From positions 1 to 27,262 of the forward strand of contig JBEIFW010000023.1 in the NCBI GenBank assembly GCA_040382215.1: a DNA stretch of 27,262 nt. Reading direction: 5' to 3'. Position 1 is the stretch's first letter. Each line of letters begins with the position of its first letter. Below, piece after piece: positions 6,831 to 15,411 of this stretch. The position numbers and the translations under genes were made by a program. The DNA comes from JBEIFW01 sp040382215. GTDB lineage: Bacteria; Actinomycetota; Acidimicrobiia; Acidimicrobiales; Ilumatobacteraceae. Under the pieces are notes generated by a model, which searched no databases, was not told the DNA's origin, and was given only the letters and a program-made list of their open reading frames with translations.

Positions 6831-8555
6831 GTGGATCGCTGGATCACCGACTGGGACGTCAACCCGAAGTATCCGTTGTTCACCCGGGCCAACGCCGGTG
6901 AGGTGCTGCCCGACCCGGCGAGCCCGCTCGGGTGGACGCTGGTGTGGGAGCCCGGCTGTCTCGCCGGCTGGCGCGACTCGGCCATCGACGGGTACGGCAC
7001 GATGGACCCTGCGGAGATGTCGACCGAGCACCCCGAGGTGGTCGGGAGCTTCGGCGGGTACCTGTACATCAACGGCACCGCCGTGCGGATCTTCGGGGTA
7101 CGGGGCCCCGGGCTCACCCCGGAGGCGGTCGACTACATCTACTTCGGCGAGCACCCCGACGTGCCGGCCTACGTCCCCGAACCCTGGCACGAGAACCCGG
7201 TGGCGACCGAGCGCATGGGCGCGTGGATCCAGTCGGTGCTGACGGCGACCGACTTGCCCGAGCTGCGCGACGACCGCTCCCTCGCCGAGCAGGCCCGCGC
7301 CGGGCGTCCCGACCTGGCCAAGCTGTCCGACCACGACCTCGTGGTGCGGGCCCGCTCGTTCGTGCCGCTCGTGCGCGCCCTGTTCTGCCGGCACCTCACC
7401 GTCACCGCCGGATCTTCGATCGGGCCGGGAGTGCTCGGGCAGTTCGCCGAGGCGATGGGCGATCCCACGCTCGTCATGCGGCTCGTCGCCGGCCTCGGCG
7501 ACGTGGACTCGGCTGCACCGTCCCAGGCCCTGTGGGACCTCAGCCGTCTGGTCCGCAACAGCGGGGCGCTCACCGCAGCGTTCGATGCCGGCACGGCGGG
7601 CCTGCTCGACCGGATCCGGGCGCTGGGGACGCCGGAGGCCAAGGCGTTCCTGGGGGAGTGGGCCGAGTTCCTGCGCCGGTTCGGTTCCCGGGGGCCCAAC
7701 GAGTGGGACATCCGCTCGGAGGTCTGGGAGACCCGACCCGAGCTGGCCCTGGTGCTCGCGGACCGGATGCGCCACCAGCCCGACGGCGATGCGCCCGCCG
7801 GCCGCTTCGGGGCTCGCGCCGAGGACCGGGCGGCGGTCACGGAGCAGATCACCGAGGCCTTGGCCGGCCGACCCGATGACCAGACGATGTTCCTCACCGG
7901 GCTGCGTTCGGCCCACGTCTACCTGCAGGGGCGGGAGCGCACGAAGACCAACGTGATCCGGGTGATCCACGAGATCCGGGTGGCGATCCGCGAGCTCGCC
8001 GCTCGGCACGGGTACACCATGTCGCAGGCATGCATGCTGCTTGCCGACGAGCTCGACGCGTTCTGCGCCGACCCGACCGCCTTTCGCGCCCGTCTCACCG
8101 GCCGTGAGGAGCAGTACCTCACCCTGTTCGACCTCGAGGCGCCGTTCATCGTGAACGGCGCCGCACCACCGCTGTCGCAGTGGCCCCGTCGGTCGGCGGC
8201 CGTCGCCGCTGCGCCGCTCGGAGCCGGCGACGTGGTCTCCGGGGTGCCCGGCTGCCCAGGGCGGGCCACGGGTCGGGCGCGGGTCGTGCTCGACCCCTCC
8301 GACCCGGGAGCCCTCGAGCCTGGCGACGTGCTGATCGCCCCGATCACCGACCCCGCCTGGACCCCGCTGTTCGTGCCGGCGGCCGCCGTCGTGGTCGACG
8401 TCGGCGCCCAGGTCAGCCATGCCGTGATCGTGAGCCGGGAGCTCGGGATCCCCTGCGTGGTCAGCGTAAAGGACGCGACGCGCCGGATCCCCGACGGGGC
8501 CCTCGTCGACGTCGACGGCACGACCGGAACCGTGACCGTGCTCGAACTGCCCTGA
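6831..8555 (+). CDS. PEP-utiliser swivelling-domain protein, copy 1
   Basis: A 574-aa protein. The last about 110 residues form the phosphohistidine swivelling domain of PEP-utilising enzymes: GCPGRATGRARVVLDP (474-489), LEPGDVLIAPITDPAWTPLF (495-514) and SHAVIVSRELGIPCVV (529-544), with H530 the expected phosphorylated histidine. The N-terminal 450 residues are a helical region with FGSRGPNEWDI (284-294) and GRERTKTNVIRVIHE (367-381). It resembles, weakly, the substrate-binding part of rifampicin phosphotransferase. No ATP-grasp domain and no PEP-binding barrel are present, so the source and acceptor of phosphate are unknown. GTG 6831 is used because RWITD matches the N-terminus of copy 2 and a ribosome site precedes it. 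It is 64 bases upstream of copy 2. Confidence 0.85.
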   Translation: MDRWITDWDVNPKYPLFTRANAGEVLPDPASPLGWTLVWEPGCLAGWRDSAIDGYGTMDPAEMSTEHPEVVGSFGGYLYINGTAVRIFGVRGPGLTPEAVDYIYFGEHPDVPAYVPEPWHENPVATERMGAWIQSVLTATDLPELRDDRSLAEQARAGRPDLAKLSDHDLVVRARSFVPLVRALFCRHLTVTAGSSIGPGVLGQFAEAMGDPTLVMRLVAGLGDVDSAAPSQALWDLSRLVRNSGALTAAFDAGTAGLLDRIRALGTPEAKAFLGEWAEFLRRFGSRGPNEWDIRSEVWETRPELALVLADRMRHQPDGDAPAGRFGARAEDRAAVTEQITEALAGRPDDQTMFLTGLRSAHVYLQGRERTKTNVIRVIHEIRVAIRELAARHGYTMSQACMLLADELDAFCADPTAFRARLTGREEQYLTLFDLEAPFIVNGAAPPLSQWPRRSAAVAAAPLGAGDVVSGVPGCPGRATGRARVVLDPSDPGALEPGDVLIAPITDPAWTPLFVPAAAVVVDVGAQVSHAVIVSRELGIPCVVSVKDATRRIPDGALVDVDGTTGTVTVLELP

Positions 8556-8619
8556 CCCGACCGTCCGTACCCGACGGCCTCGACCGACCCATTCGAACCC
8601 CGCCCGTGGAGAACCCCGC

Positions 8620-10368
8620 ATGACCGATCGTTGGATCACCGACACCGACGCCTCGACCCGCTTCCCGGTGTACACCCGCTCGAACGCGAACGACGTGCTG
8701 CCCGACCCGATCTCGCCGCTCGGCGCCACGTTGCTGTGGATCCCGGGGGTGATGGAAGGCTGGCGCGACGGCAACGTGCGCAACGGCTCGCACACCATGG
8801 AGGAGCTCGCCGCCGAAGGATTCAATCCGGTCTGCGGCATCTTCAACGGGTTCTTCTACGTGAATGCCTCGTCGGTGCGGGTCTTCGGCGTGCGCTCGGG
8901 CGCCGGCGCTGTGGCCATCGACGCCGCGTTCTTCGGCAACCGGCCCGACACGCCCCCCTACGTCGCCCACCCCGAGGACGACTCGCCCGAAGCCGGGGCG
9001 CGCATCGACGCCCAGATGGGGTGGGTGATGTCGGCGACCGACTGGCCCGAGCTCGACGCCCACAAGGCCCAGGCCGACGGGGCTCGCGCCACCCGCCCGG
9101 ACGTGTCGGCGCTGTCCGATGCCGACCTGGTGGCCCGGGCCCGCTCGATGACGCCGCTGCTGCGGGCGTTCTTCGACGATCACGTCCTGTCCTCGTCGAA
9201 CACCGCCGTCGGCCCGACGATCCTCGGCCAGATCACCGCCGGGCTCGACCCGACGCTCATGATCCGGTTGATCGCCTCCTCCGGCGATGTCGACTCGGCG
9301 CTGCCGTCCTACGCAATGTGGGACCTGTCCCGGCTGGTGCGCTCCTCGGCCTATCTGACCTCCGCGTTCGATGCCGGTGTGTCCGGGCTGCTCGACCGTC
9401 TCCGCCGGTCGTCGTCGCCCGACGCGGCCCGGTTCTTCGAGCAGTTCGACCGGTTTCTCGAACTGTTCGGTTCCCGTGGCCCCAACGAGTGGGACGTGTT
9501 CGCCGACGTGTGGGAGACCCGCCCCGAGCTCGCGCTGTCGCTCGTCGAGCGCATGCGCCAGGCCGCCGACGACGTCGATCCGTCGGGCCGCAACCAGGCG
9601 ATGGCTGCGGACCGGCAGGCCGCGACCATCGAGGCCCAGACGGCGCTGGCCGGCAACGACGAAGCGTTGGGCATGCTCGCGGCCGCACAGCGTTCGGCGC
9701 TGCGGTTCCTGGCGTGGCGGGAGCGGACCAAGACCAACTGCATCAAGGTGATCAACGAGCAGCGCGTGGCGCTCAACGAGCTCGGCCGCCGGCTGACGGC
9801 CGCCGGGCATCTCGCCGAGCCCAAGCAGCTCTACATGCTCACCGACGCCGAGCTCGACGCCTTCCTGGCCGACCCGGCGGCGATGCGCGCCACGGTCGAG
9901 GCCCGCTGGGCGCACTACCAGGGGCTGCGGGAGATGGAACCGCCCTACTTCGTCGAGGGCGACAAGGGCATCCCGCCCGTGACCGCACTGGTCCGCAAGG
10001 CCGACGCCATCGTCGCCGTCGCCAAGGCCGGGGTCGGCGACGTGCTGCAGGGTGGCCCCGGGTGCGCCGGCAAGGCCCGCGGCCGGGCCCGCATCGTGCT
10101 CGACCCCAGCGACCCGTTCGCGCTCGAGCCGGGCGACGTGCTGATCGCACCGCAGACCGACCCGTCCTGGACGCCGCTGTTCGTGCCGGCCGGAGCGGTC
10201 GTGGTCGACGTCGGCGCCATGAACAGCCACGCCGTGATCGTGAGCCGGGAGCTCGGCATCCCGTGCGCCGTCGGCGTGGTCGACGCCACCCGGCGGATCC
10301 CCGACGGCGCCCGCGTCGAGGTCGACGGTGCCGCCGGGACCGTCCAGATCCTCGAGCTGCCCGAATGA
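8620..10368 (+). CDS. PEP-utiliser swivelling-domain protein, copy 2
   Basis: A 582-aa paralogue of the previous gene, similar from end to end: DRWITDTDAS at the start, VLPDPISPLG, a shared central FGSRGPNEWDV and ETRPELAL, RERTKTNCIKVINEQRVA, and the C-terminal swivelling domain with SHAVIVSRELGIPCAV (H537). It also lacks ATP-grasp and PEP-barrel domains. Conservation of the central region as well as the phosphohistidine motif argues that both parts are functional, and the differences in the first 150 residues may reflect different substrates. GGAGA lies eight bases before the ATG. The gene is followed by the metallo-hydrolase gene after 43 bases and is probably co-transcribed with it. Related proteins in actinobacteria are usually called PEP-utilising enzyme without a known reaction. 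Confidence 0.85.
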   Translation: MTDRWITDTDASTRFPVYTRSNANDVLPDPISPLGATLLWIPGVMEGWRDGNVRNGSHTMEELAAEGFNPVCGIFNGFFYVNASSVRVFGVRSGAGAVAIDAAFFGNRPDTPPYVAHPEDDSPEAGARIDAQMGWVMSATDWPELDAHKAQADGARATRPDVSALSDADLVARARSMTPLLRAFFDDHVLSSSNTAVGPTILGQITAGLDPTLMIRLIASSGDVDSALPSYAMWDLSRLVRSSAYLTSAFDAGVSGLLDRLRRSSSPDAARFFEQFDRFLELFGSRGPNEWDVFADVWETRPELALSLVERMRQAADDVDPSGRNQAMAADRQAATIEAQTALAGNDEALGMLAAAQRSALRFLAWRERTKTNCIKVINEQRVALNELGRRLTAAGHLAEPKQLYMLTDAELDAFLADPAAMRATVEARWAHYQGLREMEPPYFVEGDKGIPPVTALVRKADAIVAVAKAGVGDVLQGGPGCAGKARGRARIVLDPSDPFALEPGDVLIAPQTDPSWTPLFVPAGAVVVDVGAMNSHAVIVSRELGIPCAVGVVDATRRIPDGARVEVDGAAGTVQILELPE

Positions 10369-10381
10369 CCGCTCGGGTGCG

Positions 10382-10398
10382 CCCGGTGACGCACCGGG
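10382..10398. other. Intercistronic hairpin
   Basis: CCCGGTG (10382-10388) and CACCGGG (10392-10398) are perfect arms around a three-base loop, between the stop of the second swivel gene and the ATG at 10412. No U tract follows, so it is more likely an mRNA processing, stability or weak attenuation element than a full terminator. Confidence 0.45.
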
Positions 10399-10411
10399 TG
10401 GTGCGCGACCG

Positions 10412-11824
10412 ATGACGCCCACCGGCGTCGCCGACCTGACGTTCCTGGGGGCCACCGGGTCGGTTACCGGGTCCAAGGTGCTCGTCGAGGCCGGCGGCGC
10501 CCGGGTGCTGCTCGACTGCGGCCTCTACCAGGGCCATAAGGAGCTGCGGCTGCGGAACTGGTCGCGCCTACCCGTCGAACCGAGCTCGATCGACGCCGTT
10601 GTGGTGAGCCACGCCCACGTCGACCACATCGGCTATCTCCCGGTGCTGGTGCGCGACGGGTTCTCCGGTCCGGTATACGTCTCGCCGGGCACTGCGGCGC
10701 TTGCGGCGATCGTGCTGCCCGACGCCGCCCACCTGGCCGAGGAGGAGGCGGAGTGGGCGAACCGGGCCGGCACCTCGCGCCACCATCCGGCCCTGCCGCT
10801 GTTCACCCGGGAGGACGCCGCCGCTGCGCTCACCTTGCTGCGGACCGTGCCGACCGGGCGCCGTGACGCCGTCGCCGGACCGGTGTCGGTCGAGCTGCGG
10901 CGAGCGGGCCACATCCTGGGAGCCACGACGGTCACGGTGCACGTCGACGGGGGGCCGTCGATCACCTACAGCGGCGACCTGGGCCGTTCGAACCACCCGC
11001 TGTTGCTGCCCCCCGAACCTCCCCCGGCAGGGGTCGACGCCGTCGTGCTCGAATCCACCTACGGCGACCGCGATCACGAGCCCGGGGGGCTCGAGACCTT
11101 CGCCGATGCCGTGGCCCGCACTCTCGCCAGGGGCGGGGTGGTGGTCGTGCCGGCCTTCGCGGTCGACCGTACCGAGGTGCTCTTGCTCCACCTGCGCACC
11201 CTGCAGGACGCCGGGCGGATCCCGCGGGTGCCCGTGGTCGTCGACAGTCCGATGGCGCTCGCTGCGCTCGGCGTCTATCGGCGGGCGATCGAGCGGTCGT
11301 GGCCCGAGCCGCGACCCGAGACGCACGCCGATCCCGATGCGCTCGTGCCCTGCGAGCTCGAACAGGTCCGAACCGTGGAGGCCTCCAAGGCGCTCAACGA
11401 CCGGCGTGGCCCGTTCATCCTGCTGTCGGCGTCGGGCATGGCCACCGGCGGTCGGGTGCTGCATCACCTGGTGCGCCGGCTCCCGGATCGCCGGGCCACC
11501 GTGATCCTGCCGGGGTTCCAGGCGCCGGGCACCAGGGGGCGGTCGCTGCTCGACGGTGCCGACGCCGTCAAGATGCTCGGCCGGTACGTACCGGTGCGGG
11601 CCGAGATCGTCGGCGTCGGCGCGTTCTCGGTGCACGCCGGTCGCTCCGAGCTGATCGACTGGCTCGCCGGCGCGCCCGACGACGCCCTCACCTATCTCGT
11701 CCACGGGGAGCCCGAGAGTCGTGAGGCGCTCGCCGAGGGGATCAGGACGAGGCTGCACCGCCCGGTGGTGCGCCCGCGCTTGGGCGAGCGGGTCCGGATC
11801 GTGCCGACCGGCGCACCCGCTTGA
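10412..11824 (+). CDS. Beta-CASP metallo-beta-lactamase RNA hydrolase
   Basis: A 470-aa protein with the metallo-beta-lactamase zinc motif SHAHVDHIGYLP (H67, H69, D71, H72), a further ligand region in RRAGHILGA and the aspartate in YSGDLGRS. It continues with beta-CASP features ESTYGDRDH, VVVPAFAVDRTE, SASGMATGGRVLHHL and a C-terminal VHGE. The whole matches the COG1236-type RNA-processing exonuclease/endonuclease family (YSH1-like, CPSF-73-related). It is probably a cytosolic nuclease acting on RNA; the exact substrate is not predictable. The ATG at 10412 begins just before the first beta strand (LTFLGATGSVTGS). The gene is co-directional with the two swivel genes, which may be simple proximity. 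It converges on the ABC permease gene. Confidence 0.88.
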   Translation: MTPTGVADLTFLGATGSVTGSKVLVEAGGARVLLDCGLYQGHKELRLRNWSRLPVEPSSIDAVVVSHAHVDHIGYLPVLVRDGFSGPVYVSPGTAALAAIVLPDAAHLAEEEAEWANRAGTSRHHPALPLFTREDAAAALTLLRTVPTGRRDAVAGPVSVELRRAGHILGATTVTVHVDGGPSITYSGDLGRSNHPLLLPPEPPPAGVDAVVLESTYGDRDHEPGGLETFADAVARTLARGGVVVVPAFAVDRTEVLLLHLRTLQDAGRIPRVPVVVDSPMALAALGVYRRAIERSWPEPRPETHADPDALVPCELEQVRTVEASKALNDRRGPFILLSASGMATGGRVLHHLVRRLPDRRATVILPGFQAPGTRGRSLLDGADAVKMLGRYVPVRAEIVGVGAFSVHAGRSELIDWLAGAPDDALTYLVHGEPESREALAEGIRTRLHRPVVRPRLGERVRIVPTGAPA

Positions 11825-11876
11825 GCGGCGCGTCGGCGGCCAGCAGGCGCCGCAGCCCGGGTGAGCCCGCACCGGT

Positions 11877-12686
11877 TCATGCGGCAAGGTCGCGGTGTTC
11901 GAACGCTTCGGCGCCGGCCGCCGCAACCAGCGCCGTGAGTGCAGCGAGCAACGCGAGTCGCCACGGCTCGACGCCCTGCCCGAGCGGGTCGACCCCCAAC
12001 GCGTGGTGCCATGGTGAGGCCCACCGCCAGGGCCGCAGCCACGACACGAGCCCGGCGAGCTGCGACACCAGGTACGCCGCCACGGCCAGCGCCGCAGTCA
12101 CGCCCCGGGCCATGCCCCGCCGGCCGGTCGCGGCACCGAGTGCCAGCGCCACCGCGGCGTACAGCACGGCCAGCAGGACGCAGGCTGCCACCGTCCCGGC
12201 CAAGGGGCCTACGCCGACGTGGAGGCCGACGATGGGTGAGCCGGCGACCAGCACGACGAAGACGACCACCCCGACCATCCCGATCGCGGCGGCGACCCCG
12301 GCCAGCTTGTGCACGACGAGGCGGCGTCGGGGGAGCGGGTTGGCCAACAACAGATCGAGGGTGCCGCGCTCTTCCTCCCCGGCCACCGCGTCGGATCCCC
12401 ACAGCAAGGCGACGACGACGAGCAGCACCGGGACGGTGAAGGAGAACACCTCGGCGCGCAGGTAGCCGGGCCCGGTCGTGTAGTCGACGAGCCCGAAGAT
12501 CTCCTTCAGCGCGTCGGGGAACTCCTCGGTGAGCGAGCCCATGGCACTCGAGTCGCGCACCGTCGGGTACATCGCGAGCATCCAGGCGAGCAACGCCACC
12601 ATGCCTGCGCTCCAGCCGATCAGGGCGCGGCGGGCCTCGTGGACCGTACGTTCGAACACGCTGTGGAGACCCCGTTCAGCCCGCAT
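11877..12686 (-). CDS. ABC-2 type transporter permease
   Basis: A 269-aa integral membrane protein with about six hydrophobic spans. The first (WSAGMVALLAWMLAM) follows a short cytoplasmic N-terminus. The signature loop AGEEERGTLDLLLANPLPRRRL after the second span is typical of ABC-2 permeases and contacts the ATPase. Start ATG 12686 overlaps the end of the ATPase gene by 11 bases, so the two are translationally coupled and form one transporter. The upstream in-frame extension of 17 residues lies wholly inside the ATPase gene and is not used. Substrate and direction are unknown, but ABC-2 exporters of this size usually move drugs, lipids or peptides. Confidence 0.85.
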   Translation of the reverse strand: MRAERGLHSVFERTVHEARRALIGWSAGMVALLAWMLAMYPTVRDSSAMGSLTEEFPDALKEIFGLVDYTTGPGYLRAEVFSFTVPVLLVVVALLWGSDAVAGEEERGTLDLLLANPLPRRRLVVHKLAGVAAAIGMVGVVVFVVLVAGSPIVGLHVGVGPLAGTVAACVLLAVLYAAVALALGAATGRRGMARGVTAALAVAAYLVSQLAGLVSWLRPWRWASPWHHALGVDPLGQGVEPWRLALLAALTALVAAAGAEAFEHRDLAA

Positions 12687-13557
12687 CGCCGGGCCTCCGG
12701 TACCGGCCGAGGAACAGGTCCTCGAGGTCGGGTTCACGCACCGTCAACTCGGCCACCTGGTTGGCGGCCAGCGCCTGCAGCAGCCCCTCGAGCGGCCCGT
12801 CGACCGTGCCGGCGAACCGGTCGCCGTCGACGGTGAGTCCCCCGACGCGCTCCAGGGTGCCGGGGACCGGGGGTGCGGCCAACCGGCCTTCGACGACGTG
12901 CGCGGCCCGCACCCCGGTCACCGGCTCGGTGGCCACGACCCGGCCGTCGCGCAGGAGCACCACCACGTCTGCGGTACGGGCCACCTCGGACAGCACGTGC
13001 GAGGACAGCAGCACGGCCCGACCGGCGTGCGCCGCCTCGCGCACGATGGCGAGCACCTCGCGTTGCATCAGCGGATCGAGCCCGCTCGTCGGCTCGTCGA
13101 GCACGAGCAGGTCGGGCTCGCCCATCAACGCCTGCACGAGGCCCACCTTCTGCTTGTTGCCCTTCGACAGGGTGCGGATCGTCACATCGGGCGGGAGGCC
13201 GAGGCGCTCGACCCACGGTGCCGCCATCGCCCAGGTGCCGCCGTCGCGCAGGTGCGCAAAATGGGTGAGCAACGCTCGGGCGGTCATGCGCTCGTAGAGC
13301 GACAGCTCTCCCGGGAGGTAGCCGAGCCGGCGGTGCACGGCGACGGAGTCCCGGTGGCTGTCGAGGCCGTCGACGGTGATCCGGCCCGCCTGCGGGCGGA
13401 TCAGGTCGACCAGCAGGCGCAGCGTCGTGGTCTTGCCGGCACCGTTGGGTCCGAGCAGGCCGACCACCTGGCCGGGTTCGACCCGCAGTGACACGTCCTC
13501 GATGCCGCGGCCGCGCCGGTAGTGCTTGGTCACCCCGGCGAATTCGACTGCGGCCAC
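12676..13557 (-). CDS. ABC transporter ATP-binding protein
   Basis: A 293-aa ATPase with Walker A GPNGAGKTT (36-44), a signature motif degenerate from LSGGQ to LSKGN (130-134), Walker B LLVLDEP (150-156) and the switch histidine in SSHVLSE (H187). A C-terminal segment (about 205-290) with EGRLAAPPVP and TVREPDLEDLFL is typical of ATPases paired with ABC-2 exporters, where it contributes to dimerisation or regulation. The GTG start at 13557 is chosen because the strand AAVEFAGVTKHY starts the ATPase fold. The permease gene follows with an 11-base overlap. Confidence 0.9.
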   Translation of the reverse strand: MAAVEFAGVTKHYRRGRGIEDVSLRVEPGQVVGLLGPNGAGKTTTLRLLVDLIRPQAGRITVDGLDSHRDSVAVHRRLGYLPGELSLYERMTARALLTHFAHLRDGGTWAMAAPWVERLGLPPDVTIRTLSKGNKQKVGLVQALMGEPDLLVLDEPTSGLDPLMQREVLAIVREAAHAGRAVLLSSHVLSEVARTADVVVLLRDGRVVATEPVTGVRAAHVVEGRLAAPPVPGTLERVGGLTVDGDRFAGTVDGPLEGLLQALAANQVAELTVREPDLEDLFLGRYRRPGDAG

Positions 13558-13587
13558 ACGGCCACGTTGCCCCGGCGTCGTGCGGCG

Positions 13588-13606
13588 GGACCAGGGACGG
13601 TGGTCC
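13588..13606 (-). terminator. Hairpin after the amidohydrolase gene
   Basis: GGACCA (13588-13593) and TGGTCC (13601-13606) form a perfect 6-bp stem with a seven-base loop, eight bases beyond the amidohydrolase stop on the minus strand. No U tract follows. It probably separates that gene from the ABC genes downstream. Confidence 0.4.
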
Positions 13607-13613
13607 TCGCTGC

Positions 13614-15299
13614 TCAGCCCCTCGCGGCCGGCGACACGAGTCGGCCCGGCTTGTCGGACAGCGCGGCGTCGACGAGCCCCCCGTTCTGCACGACGGGCCG
13701 GCCGTTGACCAGCACGTGGTGCATGCCCGAGGGGGCATCGGCGGTGAGGCGCTCCGCTCCGGCCGGGAAATCGCGCACCCGGCGCAGCGGACCGGGGGCC
13801 ACCGTCGCAGGGTCGAACACCACGACGTCGGCGTACGCTCCGGGTCGTAGCTCGCCCCGGTCGGCGAAGCCGAACAGGTCGGCGGCAACCTTCGAAAGCT
13901 TGTGCACCGCCTCCTCGACGCTGAGCACACCACGGCCGCGCACCCAGTTACCGAGCAGGTCGGTGGGCAGCGGGGCGTCGCAGAGTTGACCGACGTGGGC
14001 GCCGGCGTCGGACAACCCGAGCGTGGTGCCGGGCTCGCGCAGCAGCATCGCAATGCCGTCGGGGTCGTCGTTGGCGAGGATCGCCTTGACCCGCAACGAC
14101 TTCAGGTCCGGCTCGGCGAGGCCGAGGTCGAGCAGCAGGTCGAGGCAGTCGACACCGCGTTCGGCGGCCACGTCGGCGAGCCGGCGGCCGATCAGGTCGG
14201 TGTGGGCGGCGGACTCCATCACCTCGAAGGTGTCCCAGCGCGGCGGGATGCCCTTGCCGTCGGCCCAGCCCTGGCGCACCCGATCCCGCCATGCCGGATC
14301 GGCGTAGGCGGCGGCACGACCCTCGATCGTGCCGGCCATCAGCTCCGCGAACACCGGGCTCGTGTTGAGGGTGAACGGCTCGACGAGGTTCATCGAGAAC
14401 GACAGCGGCCGGCACGACACCTGCGGCCACACGTCGGCGCCACGCTCGCGTCCGGCGCGGTGGATCGCCGCGGCCTTCTCGTGGGCCTTGGTCGGCGTGG
14501 TGAGGACGGCGGTGTAGGTGAACGGGGCCCCGACTCGGGGTTGCAGGTCGTAGCAGGCGGAGAACGGCAGGTTCTCGCCACCATTCACGCCGACCACCCC
14601 GCGCCGGGATTCCCCGACGGCGCGGCACAGTGCCTCGATCTCCTCGAGGCCGGCCCACCGGCTCGGGATGGGGCGGCCGTCGGCGCCCCGGTGGGTCTGG
14701 GCGAAACTGGTGGCGAAGCCCGCAGCGCCGGCGTCCATCGCCTCGCGCACGAGGTCGGCCATGGCCCCGATCTCGGCGGCGGTGGCTTCCCGCTCGGACG
14801 CTGCACCGCCCATCACATACAGCCGCAACGCCGTATGGCCGATGTAGGCCGAGTAGTTGAGCAGCATCCCGTGCCGGCGGACGCTGTCGAGGTATTCGGG
14901 GAACGTCTCGAAGTCCCACGGGATGCCGGCCGCGAGCGAGGCCGGGTCCATGTCCTCGACCTTCTCGAGGGTGCGCCCGATCAGGTCGCGATCCTCGGGC
15001 CGGGTGGGTGCGACCGTGAACCCGCAATTGCCGGCGACCACGGTCGTCACCCCGTGGAAGCACGACGGGGTGAGCGCCGGATCCCAGACCCCCTGGGCGT
15101 CGTAGTGGGTGTGGATGTCGATGAACCCGGGGGCGACGACGCACCCGGTCGCGTCGATCACGGTGTCACCGTCCTCGGCGGTGACGTCGGCGCCGACGGC
15201 GGTGATGCGGTCGTCGACGACCGCCACGTCGGCCCGACGACCCGGGGCCCCGGTCCCGTCCACCACGACGCCCCCACGGATCACGATCCTGCTGGTCAT
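13614..15299 (-). CDS. D-aminoacylase-type amidohydrolase
   Basis: A 561-aa metal-dependent hydrolase of the amidohydrolase superfamily. It starts with the usual beta strands (RIVIRGGVVVDGTG), then the metal-binding FIDIHTHYDAQ (H63, H65, D67), GNCGFTVAP, and a late active-site segment LGLSDAGAHVG. The C-terminus returns to the beta sandwich (GAYADVVVFDP, VLVNGRPVV). It matches the N-acyl-D-amino-acid deacylase family (COG3653), whose members release D-amino acids or hydrolyse related cyclic amides; the exact substrate is not certain. GAGGGGGG (15304-15311) precedes ATG 15299. The gene stands alone, divergent from nudC. Confidence 0.85.
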   Translation of the reverse strand: MTSRIVIRGGVVVDGTGAPGRRADVAVVDDRITAVGADVTAEDGDTVIDATGCVVAPGFIDIHTHYDAQGVWDPALTPSCFHGVTTVVAGNCGFTVAPTRPEDRDLIGRTLEKVEDMDPASLAAGIPWDFETFPEYLDSVRRHGMLLNYSAYIGHTALRLYVMGGAASEREATAAEIGAMADLVREAMDAGAAGFATSFAQTHRGADGRPIPSRWAGLEEIEALCRAVGESRRGVVGVNGGENLPFSACYDLQPRVGAPFTYTAVLTTPTKAHEKAAAIHRAGRERGADVWPQVSCRPLSFSMNLVEPFTLNTSPVFAELMAGTIEGRAAAYADPAWRDRVRQGWADGKGIPPRWDTFEVMESAAHTDLIGRRLADVAAERGVDCLDLLLDLGLAEPDLKSLRVKAILANDDPDGIAMLLREPGTTLGLSDAGAHVGQLCDAPLPTDLLGNWVRGRGVLSVEEAVHKLSKVAADLFGFADRGELRPGAYADVVVFDPATVAPGPLRRVRDFPAGAERLTADAPSGMHHVLVNGRPVVQNGGLVDAALSDKPGRLVSPAARG

Positions 15300-15397
15300 G
15301 CTGCCCCCCTCGGTGCGCAACCCCGCAAGCGTTCCCTACCGGCCACCCCCGGCACAAGGCGGATCGGGTGGTGATCGGGCCGGCGCACTGCGGTGAC

Positions 15398-15403
15398 TAC
15401 GGT
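15398..15403 (+). promoter_or_regulatory. Leaderless -10 box of nudC
   Basis: TACGGT fits TANNNT and ends eight bases before ATG 15412. There is no Shine-Dalgarno sequence. No clear -35 is seen. Confidence 0.5.
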
Positions 15404-15411
15404 GCAGCGCG

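Noticed and set aside
4902..8846. A 1314-codon open frame on the minus strand
   Set aside because: It runs antisense through the second HTH gene, out of frame through the UbiB gene and antisense through the swivel genes, with Arg/Gly/Pro/Ala-rich composition. It is a by-product of very high GC.
10365..10415. Short ATGA-overlapping frame of 16 codons after the second swivel gene
   Set aside because: Too short, no motif, and it ends inside the start of the RNA hydrolase gene. It contains the hairpin and is better read as leader sequence.
8461..10476. A 671-codon open frame on the minus strand
   Set aside because: Antisense to the second swivelling-domain gene, which has motif and paralogue support.
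11825..11876. GCGGCG...CGCCGC arms between the RNA hydrolase and permease genes as a terminator
   Set aside because: Only six base pairs around a 17-base loop in DNA this rich in GC, with no U tract. The stop-containing arms here have mismatches, so I do not list a terminator.
13902..15374. A 490-codon open frame on the plus strand
   Set aside because: Antisense to the amidohydrolase gene, whose metal-binding motifs are intact.
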